In this document: in pieces, positions 15,514 to 23,716 of the stretch
Layout of the letters: each line of letters opens with the position of its first letter
Position numbering within the stretch: position 1 is the first letter of the stretch
Source: Amorphoplanes friuliensis DSM 7358
Lineage (GTDB): Bacteria > Actinomycetota > Actinomycetes > Mycobacteriales > Micromonosporaceae
Length of the DNA: 64,000 nt
Direction of reading: 5' to 3'
Assembly: GCF_000494755.1 (NCBI RefSeq)
Contig: NC_022657.1
Coordinates: 8,834,001 to 8,898,000 of the forward strand
The notes under the pieces: model-generated
Database searches by the model: none
Told to the model about the DNA's origin: nothing
Seen by the model: only the letters and a program-made list of their open reading frames with translations
Translations under genes and position numbers: made by a program

Positions 15514-16530
15514 ATGGTGACGCGGGAGCGACCGACCCTGGAGGCGGTGGCCAGGCGCGCCGGTGTCTCGAGGGCAACCGTCTCCCGCGTCGTCAACGGG
15601 TCGACCACGGTCGCCGTGGCGATCCGGGACGCGGTGAACCAGGCCGTCGAGGAACTGGGCTACGTGCCCAACCAGGCCGCACGCAGCCTGGTCACTCAGC
15701 GTACGGAGTCGATCGCGCTGATCCTCCCGGAGACGGCCAACCGCGTCTTCTCCGACGACCTGTTCTTCCCCGCGGTGATCCGCGGAGTCAGCATGGAGCT
15801 CGACGCGGCCGACAAGCAGCTGGTGCTGATGATGGCGGGCTCCGCCGCCAGCCACGACCGCGTCGAGCGTTATGCGATGGCCGGCCACGTCGACGGTGTC
15901 ATGTTCGCCTCGATGCACGGCGCCGACCCGCTGCCGGGGGCGCTCGCCCGGCTCGGCATCCCGGTCGTGTGCAGCGGACGGCCGATGACCCCGGCCGAGC
16001 TGCCCGTCCCGTACGTCGACGTGGACCATGTCGGCGGTGTCGGCCAGGCCGTCCGCCACCTGCTGGCCGGTGGCCGCCGGCGCATCGCCACCATCGCCGG
16101 CCCCCAGGACATGGTCGCCGGCATCGACCGCCTCGCCGGATATCAGCGCGCCCTGCGCGAGGCGGGCCTGACCGAACACATCGCCGTCGGTGACTTCACC
16201 CGCGAGTCCGGCATCCGCGCGATGCGCCGCCTCCTCGCCGACGACCCCGACCTCGACGCCGTCTTCGTGGCCTCGGACATGATGGCCCACGGCGCCCTCC
16301 AGGCCCTCAAGGACGCGGGCCGCAGCGTCCCGGCCGACGTCGCGGTGGTCGGCTTCGACGACTTCGAGATCAGTCGCCTCAGTGATCCCCCGCTGACCAC
16401 GGTCCGCCAGCCGATCGTCGACATGGGCCGCACGATGGCCCGCCAGATGCTCGGCCTGGTCAACGACAGACCCTCCGAGCCCGACGCCGTGGTCCTCCCC
16501 ACCGAACTCGTCGTCCGCGCCTCCGCCTGA
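15514..16530 (+). CDS. LacI-family transcriptional regulator
   Basis: 338 residues. Helix-turn-helix at the N terminus (TLEAVARRAGVSRATVSRVV) with the hinge YVPNQAARSLV, then a periplasmic-binding-protein-like sugar-sensing domain (VVGFDDFEISRLSDPPLTTV near the C terminus). Co-transcribed with the GH1 gene 4 bases upstream, so it most likely represses that operon until a beta-glucoside binds. ATG start inside CTGATGG; the next gene is convergent. Confidence 0.92.
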   Translation: MVTRERPTLEAVARRAGVSRATVSRVVNGSTTVAVAIRDAVNQAVEELGYVPNQAARSLVTQRTESIALILPETANRVFSDDLFFPAVIRGVSMELDAADKQLVLMMAGSAASHDRVERYAMAGHVDGVMFASMHGADPLPGALARLGIPVVCSGRPMTPAELPVPYVDVDHVGGVGQAVRHLLAGGRRRIATIAGPQDMVAGIDRLAGYQRALREAGLTEHIAVGDFTRESGIRAMRRLLADDPDLDAVFVASDMMAHGALQALKDAGRSVPADVAVVGFDDFEISRLSDPPLTTVRQPIVDMGRTMARQMLGLVNDRPSEPDAVVLPTELVVRASA

Positions 16531-16626
16531 CACACTGACGACACGGCGCCAGGCCGCGGACCTCAACTTCCGGCTCACCGTGCTGTCCGACGGGCTGCCT
16601 GGACCTTCCCGGCCGAGGCCGAGGTC

Positions 16627-17163
16627 CTAGCTGTCGCCGGCTGGGAGTCCCAGCTCCGCTGACACACGGCGGGCGGTCGCCGCGGTCTCGGCGCCGAAGA
16701 GCACCAGCGTCGCCAGGCGCAGGTTGGCCGGCTCGGCCGCCCGCAGCACGCCCAGGGCCTGCTTCACGGCGTCCTCGAGCGGCCAGCGGTAGATCCCGGC
16801 GGAGATCAGCGGGAAGGCGATCGACTCGGCGCCGAGCTCGTCCGCGATCCGCAGCGAGTTCTCGTAGCAGGAACGCAGCAGGTCCGAGCGGTCCTCGGTC
16901 GTGCTGAACACCGGGCCGACCGTGTGGATCACCCAGCGGGCCGGCAGCCGCCCGGCTGTGGTGGCAACGGCTTGGCCGGTTTTCAGTCCGCGGCCGTATT
17001 GGGACGCGCGCAGGGCCCGCGTCTCCGCGAGGATCTCCGGGCCGCCCTTGCGGTGGATCGCGCCGTCGACACCGCCGCCGCCGAGCAGGGACGAGTTGGC
17101 GGCGTTGACGATGGCGTCGGTCCGGTGGGTGGTGATGTCACCCTCGATCAGGTCGATGCGCAT
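16627..17163 (-). CDS. Macrodomain protein (O-acetyl-ADP-ribose deacetylase-like)
   Basis: 178 residues, a stand-alone macrodomain of the YmdB/MacroD type. DAIVNAANSSLLGGGGVDGAIH is the ADP-ribose binding loop, in which the Asn and Asp/Gly residues of the active site are present, and FPLISAGIYRWP is the second loop. Such enzymes hydrolyse O-acetyl-ADP-ribose or mono-ADP-ribosyl bonds. The ATG overlaps the upstream stop (TGATG), so it is coupled to the EI24 gene, although no functional link is known. Confidence 0.9.
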   Translation of the reverse strand: MRIDLIEGDITTHRTDAIVNAANSSLLGGGGVDGAIHRKGGPEILAETRALRASQYGRGLKTGQAVATTAGRLPARWVIHTVGPVFSTTEDRSDLLRSCYENSLRIADELGAESIAFPLISAGIYRWPLEDAVKQALGVLRAAEPANLRLATLVLFGAETAATARRVSAELGLPAGDS

Positions 17164-17975
17164 CACAGGGACGCCACCGTGGTGATCTCGGTGGGCAGGC
17201 CCAGTGCCTTGCGGGACAGCAGCGTGCCGCCGGCCACCGCGGCGGGCATCAGCAGCACCGCGCCCAGCGGGATCAGGAAGCAGGCGAACACTGCCACGCC
17301 GAAGCCCAGGGCGAGCGGGCGGTTGACCCGCAGGGCCGCACGGCGGTCCCGGAGTCGCCGGCCGCGGCGCTGGAACGGGACGCCGGTCAGCTCGACGGCG
17401 AGGATCCAGCCGCCGACCGCACCGCCGATCACCGGCACCACCGTCTGGCCGACCACGGGGATGAAGCCGGCCAGGAACAGCGGGATGCCGAAAAGGACGG
17501 ACAGGCCGATCAGCCGGAGCGAGTCGACCAGGCTGCGGGCGAGGGACTGGCCCAGCGAGACCTCGACCTCGTCGCGCACACCACCGAACCGGTGCTCGAC
17601 CATCCCGGAGATCTTCTCGTAGAACGGGTCGCCGATGAGCAGGGTCACCGCGGTGAAGGTGAGGACACCGAGCAGGCCGCAGAGGCCGAACACGGCCGCA
17701 CCGGCCAGCAGGCGCATCACGTCACGGCCGGCTGTCGACCAGTCGTCGGCGAACCAGGTCACCGCCGCGGCCAGGTCGTCGATGAACGCGATCAGGGCGA
17801 TCAGGGCGGCGGCGTAGAGGACACCGGAGATCAGCGCCGGGAGCAGGCCCAGGCCGAGCATCCGGGGGTTGCGCAGCACCAGGCCGAGGCCACGCGCGAG
17901 CAGTCCGGCGCCGGTGACGAACTGGCGGAAGGCGCCGCCGGTCGCGGAAAGCAGTTGAGTCGAGTTGTCCCCCAC
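17163..17975 (-). CDS. EI24/CysZ-like membrane protein
   Basis: 270 residues with four to six hydrophobic segments, matching the EI24 domain family (PF07264), which includes the sulfate permease CysZ. Typical parts are GLGLVLRNPRMLGLGLLP near the N terminus and PVVGQTVVPVIGGAVGGW. The substrate of the actinobacterial members is not established. GTG start chosen because TAAGCT (17984-17989) ends 8 bases upstream, consistent with a leaderless mRNA, and no Shine-Dalgarno is seen. Confidence 0.8.
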   Translation of the reverse strand: MGDNSTQLLSATGGAFRQFVTGAGLLARGLGLVLRNPRMLGLGLLPALISGVLYAAALIALIAFIDDLAAAVTWFADDWSTAGRDVMRLLAGAAVFGLCGLLGVLTFTAVTLLIGDPFYEKISGMVEHRFGGVRDEVEVSLGQSLARSLVDSLRLIGLSVLFGIPLFLAGFIPVVGQTVVPVIGGAVGGWILAVELTGVPFQRRGRRLRDRRAALRVNRPLALGFGVAVFACFLIPLGAVLLMPAAVAGGTLLSRKALGLPTEITTVASL

Positions 17976-17983
17976 GTTCGGGG

Positions 17984-17989
17984 AGCTTA
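17984..17989 (-). promoter_or_regulatory. -10 box, leaderless promoter (EI24 gene)
   Basis: TAAGCT fits TANNNT, 8 bases before the GTG at 17975. It overlaps the last codons of the preceding minus-strand gene. Confidence 0.4.
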
Positions 17990-18439
17990 GGACCCGCGGA
18001 CCAATCGTGCTGCGCTGAGGCCGGACGTGCTCGGTTCGGCACTGGTGCTCGGTCCGGTCGGGGACGGGCTCGGCGGTGTTGTCACCACTGCCGTCGGCGT
18101 CGGCACCGGCGGCAGCAACGTGAACGTCGGCGACGGCGAGCCGGAGACCACAGCGGACGGTGTGACCGCACTCGGCAGCACCGTCACGGGCACCGCGCTG
18201 GGAGGCAGCGACGATTCGACCGCGACCGGTCGTGTGGCCGGTGGTGACCAGTCGACGACGGTGCCGGTGGCCGGCTTCGCGGCCTTGGTGGGCGCGATGC
18301 CGATGCCGCCGGCACCACCGGGCGCGCTGACCGCGGGCGGGGCGGGCGCCGGAGTGCCGAGCGTCCAGCCGACGGTGACGGCAAACGGCAGGCCGAGGGC
18401 AACCAGGCCGAAAAAGATGGGTTTGGGGGATAGCCGCAC
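17987..18439 (-). CDS. Pro/Thr/Ser-rich exported or anchored protein
   Basis: 150 residues. A short basic N terminus and one hydrophobic segment (PIFFGLVALGLPFAVTVGW) are followed by a low-complexity tail rich in Pro, Thr, Ser, Val and Ala (for example TPTAVVTTPPSPSPTGPS). There is no recognised domain. The composition resembles cell-wall spanning linkers or glycosylated stalks, so an extracytoplasmic location is likely. GTG start. It is divergent from the PKD-domain gene at 18570. Confidence 0.6.
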   Translation of the reverse strand: MRLSPKPIFFGLVALGLPFAVTVGWTLGTPAPAPPAVSAPGGAGGIGIAPTKAAKPATGTVVDWSPPATRPVAVESSLPPSAVPVTVLPSAVTPSAVVSGSPSPTFTLLPPVPTPTAVVTTPPSPSPTGPSTSAEPSTSGLSAARLVRGS

Positions 18440-18569
18440 GTGAGGAACACCGGTTCAGGGCCCGAAAAGTTACGGCTATCGGCCATCTACCCGCTTGATC
18501 CGCGCCGTAACGGCCCGGTACTGTCCATCGGCTCGCATCGAATGCGAACACTTTTCCACGGGGAGAGAA

Positions 18570-19601
18570 ATGGATTCCGTTCGACCGCGCGGTCTCGCCG
18601 CGCTGCTCACACTGGCCCTGGGCGCCGGGACGGTGGCGGGTGCGGGCCTCCTGGGCTCACCCGCCTGGGCCGCAGGCCCGCTGAGCGGCACTTACAGCCT
18701 CGACAGCACCAGCATCTGGACCGCGCAGCAGGTGACGCTGACGCAGACCGCGCTGGAGGACGAGACCCCGGACACCGCGGTCGAGCGCACGGTCGACTGG
18801 GGCGACGGCACCGTCCAGACGCTGTCCGCCGACGCGGTCAAGGCCGTCCACAAGTACCCGGCGAACGGCAGTTACGCGGTCAAGGTCTCGCTGAAGGACG
18901 GCGACGCCACCGCGGACGGCACCATCAGCAACGCCACGTCGACCGTCACGGTCGCGACCGCGGGCGGCACGTACAAGTTCAACCCGACCTGGAACTGGAC
19001 CTGGGCCGGCGGCGGCTACAACGCCAAGTACGAGCTGAGTGGCGTCCCCGCCAACGCGACCCGCGTGTGGGTCAACTGGGGTGACGGCGAGACCAGCCTG
19101 CTGACCCGCAGCACCACGTCGACGTACCACTACTACGGGTTCGGCCAATACACGGCGACGGTCACCCTGGAGAACGCTCAGGGCAAGACGGTCCCGAAGG
19201 CCGCCGGCTGGTACTCCACGGTGGCCGACGAGTCCAGCCCGTCCGCCACGCTGACGGTGCCCAGCAGCCCGTCGAAGGCTTCGTCCTGGAGCACCGTCAA
19301 GGGCACCGCCAAGGACCTGCAGATCGGCATCGACGCGGTCGGCGTGCAGCTGTGGCGCTGGACCAGCAGCAGCGACTACTACTACAACTTCTCCACCAAG
19401 AAGTGGGTCAAGTTCAACCCCGACTCGACCACCGTTCCGAACGCCGCCCTCTCCTGGCGCCCGGTCGACTCCAAGGGCAACTGGTCCGTGGGCGTCTCCG
19501 GCATGGCCAAGGGTTACACCATCGAGGTCGACTACGCCGCGGTGGACCGCGCCGGCAACTACAGCGCCTGGAAGTACAAGGTCCAGAAGCTCACCAGCTG
19601 A
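18570..19601 (+). CDS. Secreted protein with two PKD-like domains
   Basis: 343 residues. Signal peptide (basic start, LAALLTLALGAGTVAGAGLL, cleavage after AWA), then two PKD-type beta-sandwich domains: the first around VDWGDGTVQ and HKYPANGSYAVKVSL, the second around VWVNWGDGE and YHYYGFGQYTATVTL. The C-terminal third is Tyr/Trp/Ser-rich, with no known catalytic motif. PKD domains mediate surface adhesion or polysaccharide binding. ATG start with GGGAGAG at the right distance; an upstream in-frame start would break the signal peptide. A strong bidirectional terminator follows. Confidence 0.85.
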   Translation: MDSVRPRGLAALLTLALGAGTVAGAGLLGSPAWAAGPLSGTYSLDSTSIWTAQQVTLTQTALEDETPDTAVERTVDWGDGTVQTLSADAVKAVHKYPANGSYAVKVSLKDGDATADGTISNATSTVTVATAGGTYKFNPTWNWTWAGGGYNAKYELSGVPANATRVWVNWGDGETSLLTRSTTSTYHYYGFGQYTATVTLENAQGKTVPKAAGWYSTVADESSPSATLTVPSSPSKASSWSTVKGTAKDLQIGIDAVGVQLWRWTSSSDYYYNFSTKKWVKFNPDSTTVPNAALSWRPVDSKGNWSVGVSGMAKGYTIEVDYAAVDRAGNYSAWKYKVQKLTS

Positions 19602-19610
19602 GTGTCACCA

Positions 19611-19646
19611 GCAAAATAGCCCGGGCCACGGCCCGGGCTATTTTGC
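19611..19646. terminator. Perfect bidirectional terminator
   Basis: GCAAAATAGCCCGGGCC and its exact reverse complement flank an AC loop: a 17-bp GC-core stem with A-run and T-run on the two sides, an intrinsic terminator in both directions. It serves the PKD gene (+) and contains the last codons and stop of the convergent hydrolase (-). Confidence 0.92.
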
Positions 19647-20528
19647 GTTCAGGAACGTCGACACCCGCTCGCGGAGCTCCTTGCGCTTGGTCCAGAGCAC
19701 CGCCGGGCGGTCATAAACCACCAGCTCAGCGCCGGGCAGCAGCCGGGACAACCTCTCAGCCACCGGTACGGGGTGAACATCGTCCCCGACACACCCGATC
19801 ACCAGCGCCTGACCCGGGTACGCCCCCAGCACCGCATCGTCGGGCACCGCCGGGGACCGCCACAACGTGTCCAGCTCGGGCGCCAGCCCGTCGGTCAGGA
19901 GCTGCTCGACACGCTGACGCAGATAGCTCCACCCGGTCGGGGTGTTACGCACCGACGGCGGCAGCTCGGGCTCGACGGCCTCCGCGACCAGCGCCGCCTC
20001 CCCCGACTCGACGGCCGTGAGCAGCCGGGTCAGCCGCGCCTCGGCCACCGGTGGGCGTACGCCGTCCAGCGGCGCGGGCAGGTAGAGGACGATCCGCTCG
20101 AACCGGTCGGGTGTGTCGGCGAGCAGCCGGCACAGCGCACCGGCTCCCATGCTGATGCCGAGCGCCCGCGTCGCGCCGGACCGGTCCGCGATGCCGCGCA
20201 GGTCGTCGGCCAGATCGGTGAAGCTCCACGGGCCGGGTGGCGCATCCGAGCGGCCGTGCCCGCGGAAGTGGAAGAACACGCGGCGGCCGAGAACACCGCT
20301 GCCCAGCGGGCGGGTGCCGGCGATGTCACCGGCCAGGCCGTGCGCAAACACGGTGACCGGGTCGCCTGTGCCGGTGACGAGCTGCTCGAGGCGTACACCG
20401 TAGCGGGTCGCGACGAGCTCGGTCGGCGGCTGCGGCAGGGTGGGACGGCCGCCCCGCGGCGCGCTCGGCCCCGGGCCGGGATTCCGCGGGCCGCCGTCCG
20501 GAGGCGGCGGCCAGCGGAGGCCCTTCAC
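19638..20528 (-). CDS. Alpha/beta hydrolase
   Basis: 296 residues. Pro-rich N-terminal extension, then an alpha/beta-hydrolase fold: VFAHGLAGD (oxyanion region), FHFRGHGRSD, the nucleophile elbow GISMGA, and GDDVHPVPVAERL near the C terminus, which supplies the Asp/His region. Substrate unknown. The GTG start overlaps the DUF2516 stop (GTGA), so translation is coupled. Its 3' end lies inside the bidirectional terminator. Confidence 0.8.
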   Translation of the reverse strand: MKGLRWPPPPDGGPRNPGPGPSAPRGGRPTLPQPPTELVATRYGVRLEQLVTGTGDPVTVFAHGLAGDIAGTRPLGSGVLGRRVFFHFRGHGRSDAPPGPWSFTDLADDLRGIADRSGATRALGISMGAGALCRLLADTPDRFERIVLYLPAPLDGVRPPVAEARLTRLLTAVESGEAALVAEAVEPELPPSVRNTPTGWSYLRQRVEQLLTDGLAPELDTLWRSPAVPDDAVLGAYPGQALVIGCVGDDVHPVPVAERLSRLLPGAELVVYDRPAVLWTKRKELRERVSTFLNAK

Positions 20529-20848
20529 CAGAAGCCCTTGCCGTCCGACAGGTCACGCAGGCCGGGACGGACGTCGAGCAGGTAGATCAGTGCGGCGGCA
20601 ACACCGATGAGACCGAACAGGCCGGTCGCACCGCCGCCCACGCCGAGCAGCGTCAGGATGATGCAGACGGCCAGAATGGCCAGCCAGGCGCCCTTGGGGA
20701 GGGTCCCGATGGCCTGGAAACCGTCGCCGCGCTGGGTCACGCAGTGGATGAGCGCGACAGCCTGCACGACCAACGACAGGATCAGGACGGCGAACGAGAT
20801 GAGGTTCGCGACGTCGTCGTAGAAGATGGGTGTCGCGCTGTAGGCCAT
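20525..20848 (-). CDS. DUF2516 family membrane protein
   Basis: 107 residues with three hydrophobic segments, ending LLDVRPGLRDLSDGKGFW, typical of the actinobacterial DUF2516 family. Function unknown. It follows an HbhA-like gene, as in mycobacteria (Rv0475-Rv0476 from memory), suggesting a conserved cell-envelope link. The ATG is 7 bases after TAGACT (20856-20861), so a leaderless transcript separate from hbhA is likely, and a terminator stands between them. Confidence 0.82.
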   Translation of the reverse strand: MAYSATPIFYDDVANLISFAVLILSLVVQAVALIHCVTQRGDGFQAIGTLPKGAWLAILAVCIILTLLGVGGGATGLFGLIGVAAALIYLLDVRPGLRDLSDGKGFW

Positions 20849-20855
20849 GACCGCC

Positions 20856-20861
20856 AGTCTA
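20856..20861 (-). promoter_or_regulatory. -10 box, leaderless promoter (DUF2516)
   Basis: TAGACT, 7 bases before the ATG, between the hbhA terminator and the gene. Confidence 0.45.
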
Positions 20862-20865
20862 TGCC

Positions 20866-20893
20866 GCGGGCCCCGGCTGACGCCGGGGCCCGC
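20866..20893 (-). terminator. Hairpin terminator after the HbhA-like gene
   Basis: GCGGGCCCCGGC and its complement with a 4-base TGAC loop: a perfect 12-bp GC stem 26 bases after the stop codon. Confidence 0.75.
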
Positions 20894-20918
20894 TGATCAA
20901 TAACTCGCTCGCGCTTAC

Positions 20919-21374
20919 TTACTTGGCCGACGGGCGGGGAGTCGCGCGCTTGCGCGGCTTCGGCTGGGAGGCAGCGGCGGCGGCCTCGACGGCCTTCGGC
21001 TCCTCGGTGGTGACCATGTCGGCGTTGACAACCTCGGCGGCCTCGACAACACCGGTGCCGACGACCCGCTCGCCGTGGGCGACCAGCGAGGTGTAGACGG
21101 CGAAGGCACGCTCCTGCGCGGCCTGGGCGAACGCCAGGGCGCTGGTGGTCGCGGTCTCGCGCAGCTTGTCGAAGTCGGTGCTGGTGGCCGTCGTCTTGAG
21201 CGAGGCGGCGGTGCTGCCGGCCGTGTCGTTCGCCGTCTTCAGGGAGGCGGCGGCGCGGTCGCTGAGGTCGGTGAGGACGGCCGGCAGCTTGCGGAGCTGC
21301 TGGTAGGCCAGGTCACCGGCGCCGGCGGCGGCGTAGAGCGGGGCGGGGAAGCGGGTCTTGGTCTGCTCGGTCAT
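20919..21374 (-). CDS. Heparin-binding hemagglutinin-like protein
   Basis: 151 residues. An Ala-rich, helical, coiled-coil-like body (LKTANDTAGSTAASLKTTA and following) ends in a Lys/Arg/Pro-rich tail (QPKPRKRATPRPSAK), the same plan as mycobacterial HbhA, whose tail binds sulfated glycans and whose body associates with membranes. Neighbours match mycobacteria: XRE regulator upstream (overlap ATGA) and DUF2516 downstream. In a non-pathogen the role is more likely in envelope or lipid-body organisation; that is inference. Confidence 0.78.
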   Translation of the reverse strand: MTEQTKTRFPAPLYAAAGAGDLAYQQLRKLPAVLTDLSDRAAASLKTANDTAGSTAASLKTTATSTDFDKLRETATTSALAFAQAAQERAFAVYTSLVAHGERVVGTGVVEAAEVVNADMVTTEEPKAVEAAAAASQPKPRKRATPRPSAK

Positions 21375-21853
21375 GATTTCTCCTCGGGCTGAGTGGTCTG
21401 GGGTGCGGGCGCCGCGCCGTCCTCGGCAACGGCCACGTCGCGGATGACAGCGCGCAGCGCCTCGTCCTCGTCAGGCACGTCCTCGGACTCGGACTCGCTC
21501 GGCGCGTTGCGCACGGTCTCGTTGCGGAACGTCTCGTAGATCTGCGACAGCGACTGCTTCTGCGCGATCGTCAGCTCAGGGTCGACCGCGATGGCGGCCA
21601 GCACGCCCTGCTGGCCCTCGCCGTCGAGCAGGCCGGCACGCAGGTACATCGCGGGCGTCGACACCCGCAGTGCGCTGGCCAGTTGCTGCAGCACCTCGGC
21701 GCTGGGCTTGCGCAGGCCACGCTCGATCTGGCTGAGGTACGGGTTGCTCACGCCCGCCCGGTCGGCGAGCTGCCGGAGCGAGATCTTCGCGGTCTGCCGC
21801 AGGTCACGGATGAATTCGCCGATGTCCTGGGGCAGGTCCTTGGGTGCGGCCAT
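21371..21853 (-). CDS. XRE-family regulator upstream of hbhA
   Basis: 160 residues. N-terminal Cro/CI helix-turn-helix (ISLRQLADRAGVSNPYLSQI, about 24-43) and an acidic, disordered C terminus (SESESEDVPDEDE). The ATG is 7 bases after TACCGT (21861-21866), a leaderless arrangement, and the promoter lies inside an 11-bp inverted repeat, so autoregulation is likely. The hbhA start overlaps the stop by ATGA. The homologue in mycobacteria occupies the same position. Confidence 0.85.
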   Translation of the reverse strand: MAAPKDLPQDIGEFIRDLRQTAKISLRQLADRAGVSNPYLSQIERGLRKPSAEVLQQLASALRVSTPAMYLRAGLLDGEGQQGVLAAIAVDPELTIAQKQSLSQIYETFRNETVRNAPSESESEDVPDEDEALRAVIRDVAVAEDGAAPAPQTTQPEEKS

Positions 21854-21860
21854 GCATTCG

Positions 21861-21866
21861 ACGGTA
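21861..21866 (-). promoter_or_regulatory. -10 box, leaderless promoter (XRE-hbhA operon)
   Basis: TACCGT, 7 bases before the ATG. An 18-base spacer leads to TTGCAA as -35, which falls inside the operator arm. Confidence 0.5.
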
Positions 21867-21875
21867 GCCCGGGGT

Positions 21876-21912
21876 GCTAGCTGTTGCAAGCAAAACGCTA
21901 ACAACAGCTAGC
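21876..21912. promoter_or_regulatory. Operator-like inverted repeat at the XRE promoter
   Basis: GCTAGCTGTTG (21876-21886) and CAACAGCTAGC (21902-21912) are perfect complements, 15 bases apart. The near arm adjoins the -35. The likely ligand is the XRE protein encoded next to it. Confidence 0.6.
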
Positions 21913-21922
21913 GTGAATCAGG

Positions 21923-22858
21923 TCACCAGGCCGTACGGACCTCGCCGACACGGACGCCGCCACCCAGGATCGGCACCGTGGCCAGCTCTTCCAGCACGGG
22001 GGCGTCGACACCGAGCCGGCGTAGGGCAGACACCAGAACCGGCATCCGCGCGCGCATGGCGCCGTCCTCGATCTTGAGTGCGACGGCACCGGCACCCTCG
22101 ACCGCCACGGCCACCACACCCTCGGCGCCGCCCTTGGCCAGCAGCCCGGGCACACCCTGCATCAGCCGTGTGTCGTCCTCGCCGGTGCCCGCGACCAGCT
22201 GCGGGTCGGCCCGCATCGTGTCGGCGACCAGGCGCTCGAAGGACTGCGGCGGCGCCTGCACCAGCCGCTGGAAGCCCCGGGCCAGAGCCGTCAGGGAGAA
22301 GCCGAGGACCGGCGCACCGCAGCCGTCGATCCCGGTCGCGGCGATCGGCTCACCCACCAGCTCGGACACCGTCGCGGCCAGCGTCACCTGCAGCGGGTGC
22401 TTGACGTCCCGGTAGTCGTCGAGCGGCCAGCCGTTCGCCACGCAGGTCGCCAGCATCCCGGCGTGCTTGCCGGAGCAGTTCATCAGGATCCGCTCGGCGC
22501 CACGACCGTCACGCAGCACGATGTCCCGCTCGTCCTCCGACAGCGGGAGCGAGGCCGGGCAGCGCAGCGCGCTCTCGTCCAGCCCGGCGGTCTCCAGGAT
22601 CTGCCGGACCCGGGCGACGTGGAACGGCTCGCCGAAGTGGCTGCCACTGATCAGCGCCAGATCCGCCGGCTCGGCCGTCCGCAGCCCGGCGCGCAGCATG
22701 CCGACCGTCTGCAACGGCTTGTTCGAGGACCGGGGGAACGTCGGGCCGGTGACGTCGCCGGCCTCGGCGACAACCTGGCCGGCGGTGTCGAGCACCACGA
22801 CCGAGCCGTGGTGCACGGACTCGGCAAATCCGGAACGCACAACCTCCGCGAGGATCAT
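21923..22858 (-). CDS. Asparaginase II family protein
   Basis: 311 residues, matching the L-asparaginase II family (PF06089), distinct from the classical bacterial type I/II enzymes. Conserved blocks: VVRSGFAESVHHGS, FPRSSNKPLQ, SGSHFGEP, NCSGKHAGML, GIDGCGAPV and GVPGLLAKGGAEGV. Predicted cytoplasmic. The ATG overlaps the BKACE stop (ATGA), forming a two-gene operon that may process amino-acid derived substrates. The link between the two activities is not known. Confidence 0.88.
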   Translation of the reverse strand: MILAEVVRSGFAESVHHGSVVVLDTAGQVVAEAGDVTGPTFPRSSNKPLQTVGMLRAGLRTAEPADLALISGSHFGEPFHVARVRQILETAGLDESALRCPASLPLSEDERDIVLRDGRGAERILMNCSGKHAGMLATCVANGWPLDDYRDVKHPLQVTLAATVSELVGEPIAATGIDGCGAPVLGFSLTALARGFQRLVQAPPQSFERLVADTMRADPQLVAGTGEDDTRLMQGVPGLLAKGGAEGVVAVAVEGAGAVALKIEDGAMRARMPVLVSALRRLGVDAPVLEELATVPILGGGVRVGEVRTAW

Positions 22859-23688
22859 CGGGCCGGCACCCCGAGCAGGTCACGGGCCTCGGCGGTGGTC
22901 AGCGGCGGACGCTGGGCCAGCTGCGCGAAGCCGACCGCGCGGGCGACCAGCTGCATGTTCGACTCGACGGCGCGGCCCTTCGCGTACGTGATGGTGTCCT
23001 CCATGCCGACGCGCAGGTGCCCGCCCGCCGACAGCGACGCGAGCATGACGGGGATCGTGCTGCGGCCGATGCCGGTCGCCGAGAACGTCGTGCCCGCGGG
23101 CAGGTCGCGGATCACCTGCTCGCACGCGACCAGGGCCCCGGCGGTGCCGGGCATGCCACCGGGGACACCCATGACCAGGTCGACGTGCACGTGACCGCCG
23201 GCCGGCAGACCGTACTGGCCGAGCAGGCGCTGCAGCGTCGTGAGCTGCCCGAGGTCGAAGATCTCGTACTCGGGGACGATGCCGCGCTCCTGCATGCGGG
23301 AGTGCAGGTCGACGATGAACTCCCAGCGGTTCAGGAAAACACCGTCGCCGAAGTTGACCGTGCCCATGGTGCAGGAGGCCATCTCCGGGCCTGCGTCGAG
23401 CACGGCCAGCCGGTCACCCTCGGGATCGGTCACCGCGCCACCCGAGGACAGCTGGACGATCAGATCCGTCGACTGCCGCAGGGCGGCCACGGTGTCCCGC
23501 AGGCGGCCCCGGTCCAGGGTCGGCTCGGCCGCTTCGTCGCGGATGTGGACGTGCACGATCGCGGCGCCGAGCGCCTCGCACTCCTTGGCGGTGGCCACGA
23601 GTTCGTCGATTGTCACCGGCAGCGCGGGTACGGCTGCCTTGCTGCTCTCGGCGCCGGTGGGCGCGACAGTGATGAGGGTCCCGGTCAT
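22855..23688 (-). CDS. BKACE family beta-keto acid cleavage enzyme
   Basis: 277 residues, a TIM-barrel of the beta-keto acid cleavage enzyme superfamily (formerly DUF849; includes 3-keto-5-aminohexanoate cleavage enzyme Kce). AAIVHVHIRD holds the metal-binding His pair, SSGGAVTDPEGDR a conserved loop, and GGHLRVGMEDT the C-terminal signature. These enzymes condense a beta-keto acid with acetyl-CoA. The substrate cannot be assigned and no lysine-fermentation genes are nearby. Operon with asparaginase. Confidence 0.87.
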   Translation of the reverse strand: MTGTLITVAPTGAESSKAAVPALPVTIDELVATAKECEALGAAIVHVHIRDEAAEPTLDRGRLRDTVAALRQSTDLIVQLSSGGAVTDPEGDRLAVLDAGPEMASCTMGTVNFGDGVFLNRWEFIVDLHSRMQERGIVPEYEIFDLGQLTTLQRLLGQYGLPAGGHVHVDLVMGVPGGMPGTAGALVACEQVIRDLPAGTTFSATGIGRSTIPVMLASLSAGGHLRVGMEDTITYAKGRAVESNMQLVARAVGFAQLAQRPPLTTAEARDLLGVPAR

Positions 23689-23716
23689 GCCCGCGATCCT
23701 GCCATGCGGGACGCGG

